A program made the position numbers and the translations under genes. Under the pieces are notes generated by a model. The model did not search any database. It was not told where the DNA came from and saw only the letters and a list, made by a program, of their open reading frames with translations. Shown piece by piece: positions 62,622 through 64,000 of a DNA stretch of 64,000 nt. Where the stretch lies: NCBI RefSeq assembly GCF_017498545.1, contig NZ_CP071793.1, positions 1,240,001 through 1,304,000 on the forward strand. The letters are read 5' to 3'. Within the stretch, counting starts at the first letter, position 1. The number at the start of each line of letters is the position of its first letter. Origin of the DNA: Sulfidibacter corallicola. Lineage in GTDB: Bacteria > Acidobacteriota > Holophagae > Acanthopleuribacterales > Acanthopleuribacteraceae.

Positions 62622-62757
62622 ACCGAAGCCGAGAAGCCAAAAGTCCCCGCATCGCGAGAGGGGCGCGGTGCCAGTAGGTGGAGCAGCCTGCTCCACCAAT
62701 CGAAGTAACCCAAGCAACAACAGCGGATTACCCAAAAAGAGCGAAGCCCAAAACCCC
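62622..62757 (+). repeat. AATCGAAG family tandem element, copy 4
   Basis: Second copy at a 150-bp offset with only a few substitutions; the palindrome at 62676-62696 is perfectly conserved, as is the tail to GAAGCCCAAAACCC. Confidence 0.9.
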
Positions 62758-62959
62758 CACACGAAACACGATCGAGACCGGGAACTGAGCTTCAATCACG
62801 TTGAGGTGGGCCCTCGGGTAAACAGCGGGGTAGAGACCCAAGGAGAACCATAAACCGGATATCTGGAGGCCCGGCCCTCGTACCCCGGCGGACACCTTGA
62901 CGGCCCAGCAACCGACGCCACCGAGATGTCCATGGTGCGTTGGCGGTCACCTACAGCGT

Positions 62960-64000
62960 TTACGCGGCCAGTTCCCAAGTTTCCAACTGGCGTACGCGCA
63001 ACCTGCGCCAATCGAGCACGCGACCCATGGCGGCAAAGCTTGCACGCCAGGTCATGGTCAGGGTGCGGGCCTCGGTGTCGATGTAGAGGCCGTCGAGCAC
63101 CATGCGCTCGCACTCGTGGGTGCCGCGGAAGGTACAACCACAGGACAGTTGGATATTGGGAAGCTCGAAAAGGAAATCGCCTTCGTGGGCGAAGCCGCGC
63201 AGGTGAACCGGTTCGTTGCCTGCCAACGGCTTTGGGGTGATCAAATCGGGGTGGGCCGCATGGAAGAAACGCGGGTCCAGGTCTTCCGGCCAGAGGGGGG
63301 CGCGTTCTCGTTGCCAACGCTCGTCGAAGGTACCCGAAAGTTGGCGGCGCGGCATCCACATACGGGCCACGAGACCGTACCCGGCCGGTCGGGGTCGATC
63401 GCGAACCCGGTCGATCAAATCGCGAGGATCTTCCAAGTTCGGGAGTGGCTTGTCCAGCGCCTCGCGCCGGCTGCCGTAGAAGCCGACGCCTACCGGGTTA
63501 CGCTCTTCGAAAGGTGCCATCCCATGGGCGTCGGGCACGGCCGAGCCGCCGAAGGCGCATTCGTAGGAGAGGGGAAATTCGGTGAAAAATTCGGGATCGC
63601 TGGGCTTCAAGCCCAACATGCCGCTGGTCCAGACGCGGTTTCCGAAGACGCGCACGCTTTTTTCGATGGTGCCCACACGGACCGAAGTATCGCACTGGCG
63701 CTGGGGTTTCCTGCCGGGCGTGCGTGCTTTACCGTTCAGGGCGATGTCGGTACCGGGTCGACCGATGAGGCTTTGGGTGTCCACGAGCAGGCTGCTCTGT
63801 CCCGGCTCGCCGGCGTATGTCTCTTCCAGAGCGATGGGCGGCTGCTCGGCCAGGGCTGTCAAAGGACCCACGTGGACCAGGCCGGGTTTGGGCAGGTGAA
63901 AGGTGGCGGAGACGACCGCCGTGACAAATTCGCGGCCGTCCTTATCGGCCGTCAACAAGCGTTCCAGGGCGTAGGGCGTGTAGTTTTCTATTTGGGACAT
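62960..64000 (-). CDS. DUF2169 domain protein (type VI secretion-associated), reaches window edge
   Basis: 346 residues visible, starting with an ATG at the last base of the window, so the start could lie further out. Family features: FVTAVVSATFHL, EETYAGEPGQSSLLVDTQS, TDIALNGKARTPG, SVRVFGNRVW, LSYECAFGGS and ERNPVGVGFY. DUF2169 proteins are found in type VI secretion loci as effector-loading or accessory proteins; the rest of such a locus would be to the right. Function is inferred from the family. Confidence 0.85.
   Translation of the reverse strand: MSQIENYTPYALERLLTADKDGREFVTAVVSATFHLPKPGLVHVGPLTALAEQPPIALEETYAGEPGQSSLLVDTQSLIGRPGTDIALNGKARTPGRKPQRQCDTSVRVGTIEKSVRVFGNRVWTSGMLGLKPSDPEFFTEFPLSYECAFGGSAVPDAHGMAPFEERNPVGVGFYGSRREALDKPLPNLEDPRDLIDRVRDRPRPAGYGLVARMWMPRRQLSGTFDERWQRERAPLWPEDLDPRFFHAAHPDLITPKPLAGNEPVHLRGFAHEGDFLFELPNIQLSCGCTFRGTHECERMVLDGLYIDTEARTLTMTWRASFAAMGRVLDWRRLRVRQLETWELAA

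Larger units (their letters stand above)
62420..62959. other. Gene-free region with tandem palindromic repeats
   Basis: 540 bp between convergent genes, dominated by two direct copies of a roughly 135-bp element at 62474-62607 and 62622-62757. The remainder to 62959 shows no gene. A plus-strand frame through both repeats is a repeat artefact. Confidence 0.7.

Noticed and set aside
62484..62853. Plus-strand ORFs of 74 and 111 codons with repeated translation
   Set aside because: They run through the two tandem repeat copies; the apparent protein repeat is the DNA repeat read as codons.

Overview
This is a GC-rich (about 60%) bacterial chromosome segment with long, cleanly coding ORFs, AT-richer intergenic spacers and no tRNA, rRNA, CRISPR array or recognisable insertion sequence. 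Gene content points to a large-genome predatory or surface-living bacterium: many secreted proteases, an animal-type haem peroxidase, a neutral ceramidase, dockerin-like and SBBP/LVIVD propeller proteins, an ECF sigma factor coupled to a Ser/Thr kinase with TPRs, multi-receiver signalling proteins and a DUF2169 protein. My best guess is Acidobacteriota of the Holophagae/Acanthopleuribacter type, with Myxococcota as the alternative. This is inference from gene style, not from a marker gene.

Layout. 0.2-9 kb: small-molecule enzymes and stress genes (aldehyde dehydrogenase, DUF3565, OleD-like reductase, cupin, LVIVD propeller, DHFR-like reductase divergent from an ArsR-SRPBCC pair, DUF1801). 9-16.3 kb: a giant duplicated membrane protein, then a TetR regulator divergent from an ABC exporter with two operator-like palindromes between them. 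16.4-23 kb: secreted proteins (trypsin-like protease with dockerin, cohesin-like protein, SGNH hydrolase, TPR protein) around a 1 kb island of nested repeats. 23.4-31.6 kb: a signalling cluster. One arm has a PilZ protein with three degenerate receivers and a degenerate hybrid kinase. The other is an intact receiver / receiver-kinase / kinase operon. A LysR regulator overlaps its end. 32-37 kb: PP2C phosphatase, a novel membrane protein, a glutathione locus (chaC, nu-class GST) preceded by a polycysteine leader ORF, and a secreted SnoaL-like protein. 37.5-46.9 kb: ceramidase, subtilase, an unusual CheA and a DUF3050 protein. 47-53 kb: cysteine synthase, a fused ExbB-ExbD-like protein, haem peroxidase and a 30-bp-repeat SBBP protein. 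53.4-58 kb: Ser/Thr kinase, ECF sigma factor and a PECR-like reductase. 58.5-62.4 kb: a complete ferric-iron ABC transporter (fbpABC-like). The window ends in a DUF2169 gene.

The strongest candidate for something undescribed is the 28-codon ORF at 36312-36226 (minus). Nine of its last twelve residues are Cys. It has its own plausible promoter and lies in the leader of chaC, whose product cleaves glutathione on the route that returns cysteine. The simplest reading is a cysteine-responsive attenuator; a cysteine-rich ribosomal peptide precursor is the alternative. Other leads are the single-chain ExbB-ExbD-like protein lacking the usual ExbD membrane Asp, a CheA carrying MshEN-like repeats, the internally duplicated 1399-residue membrane protein with a second signal-like segment in its middle, and at least three families of dispersed or tandem intergenic repeats.
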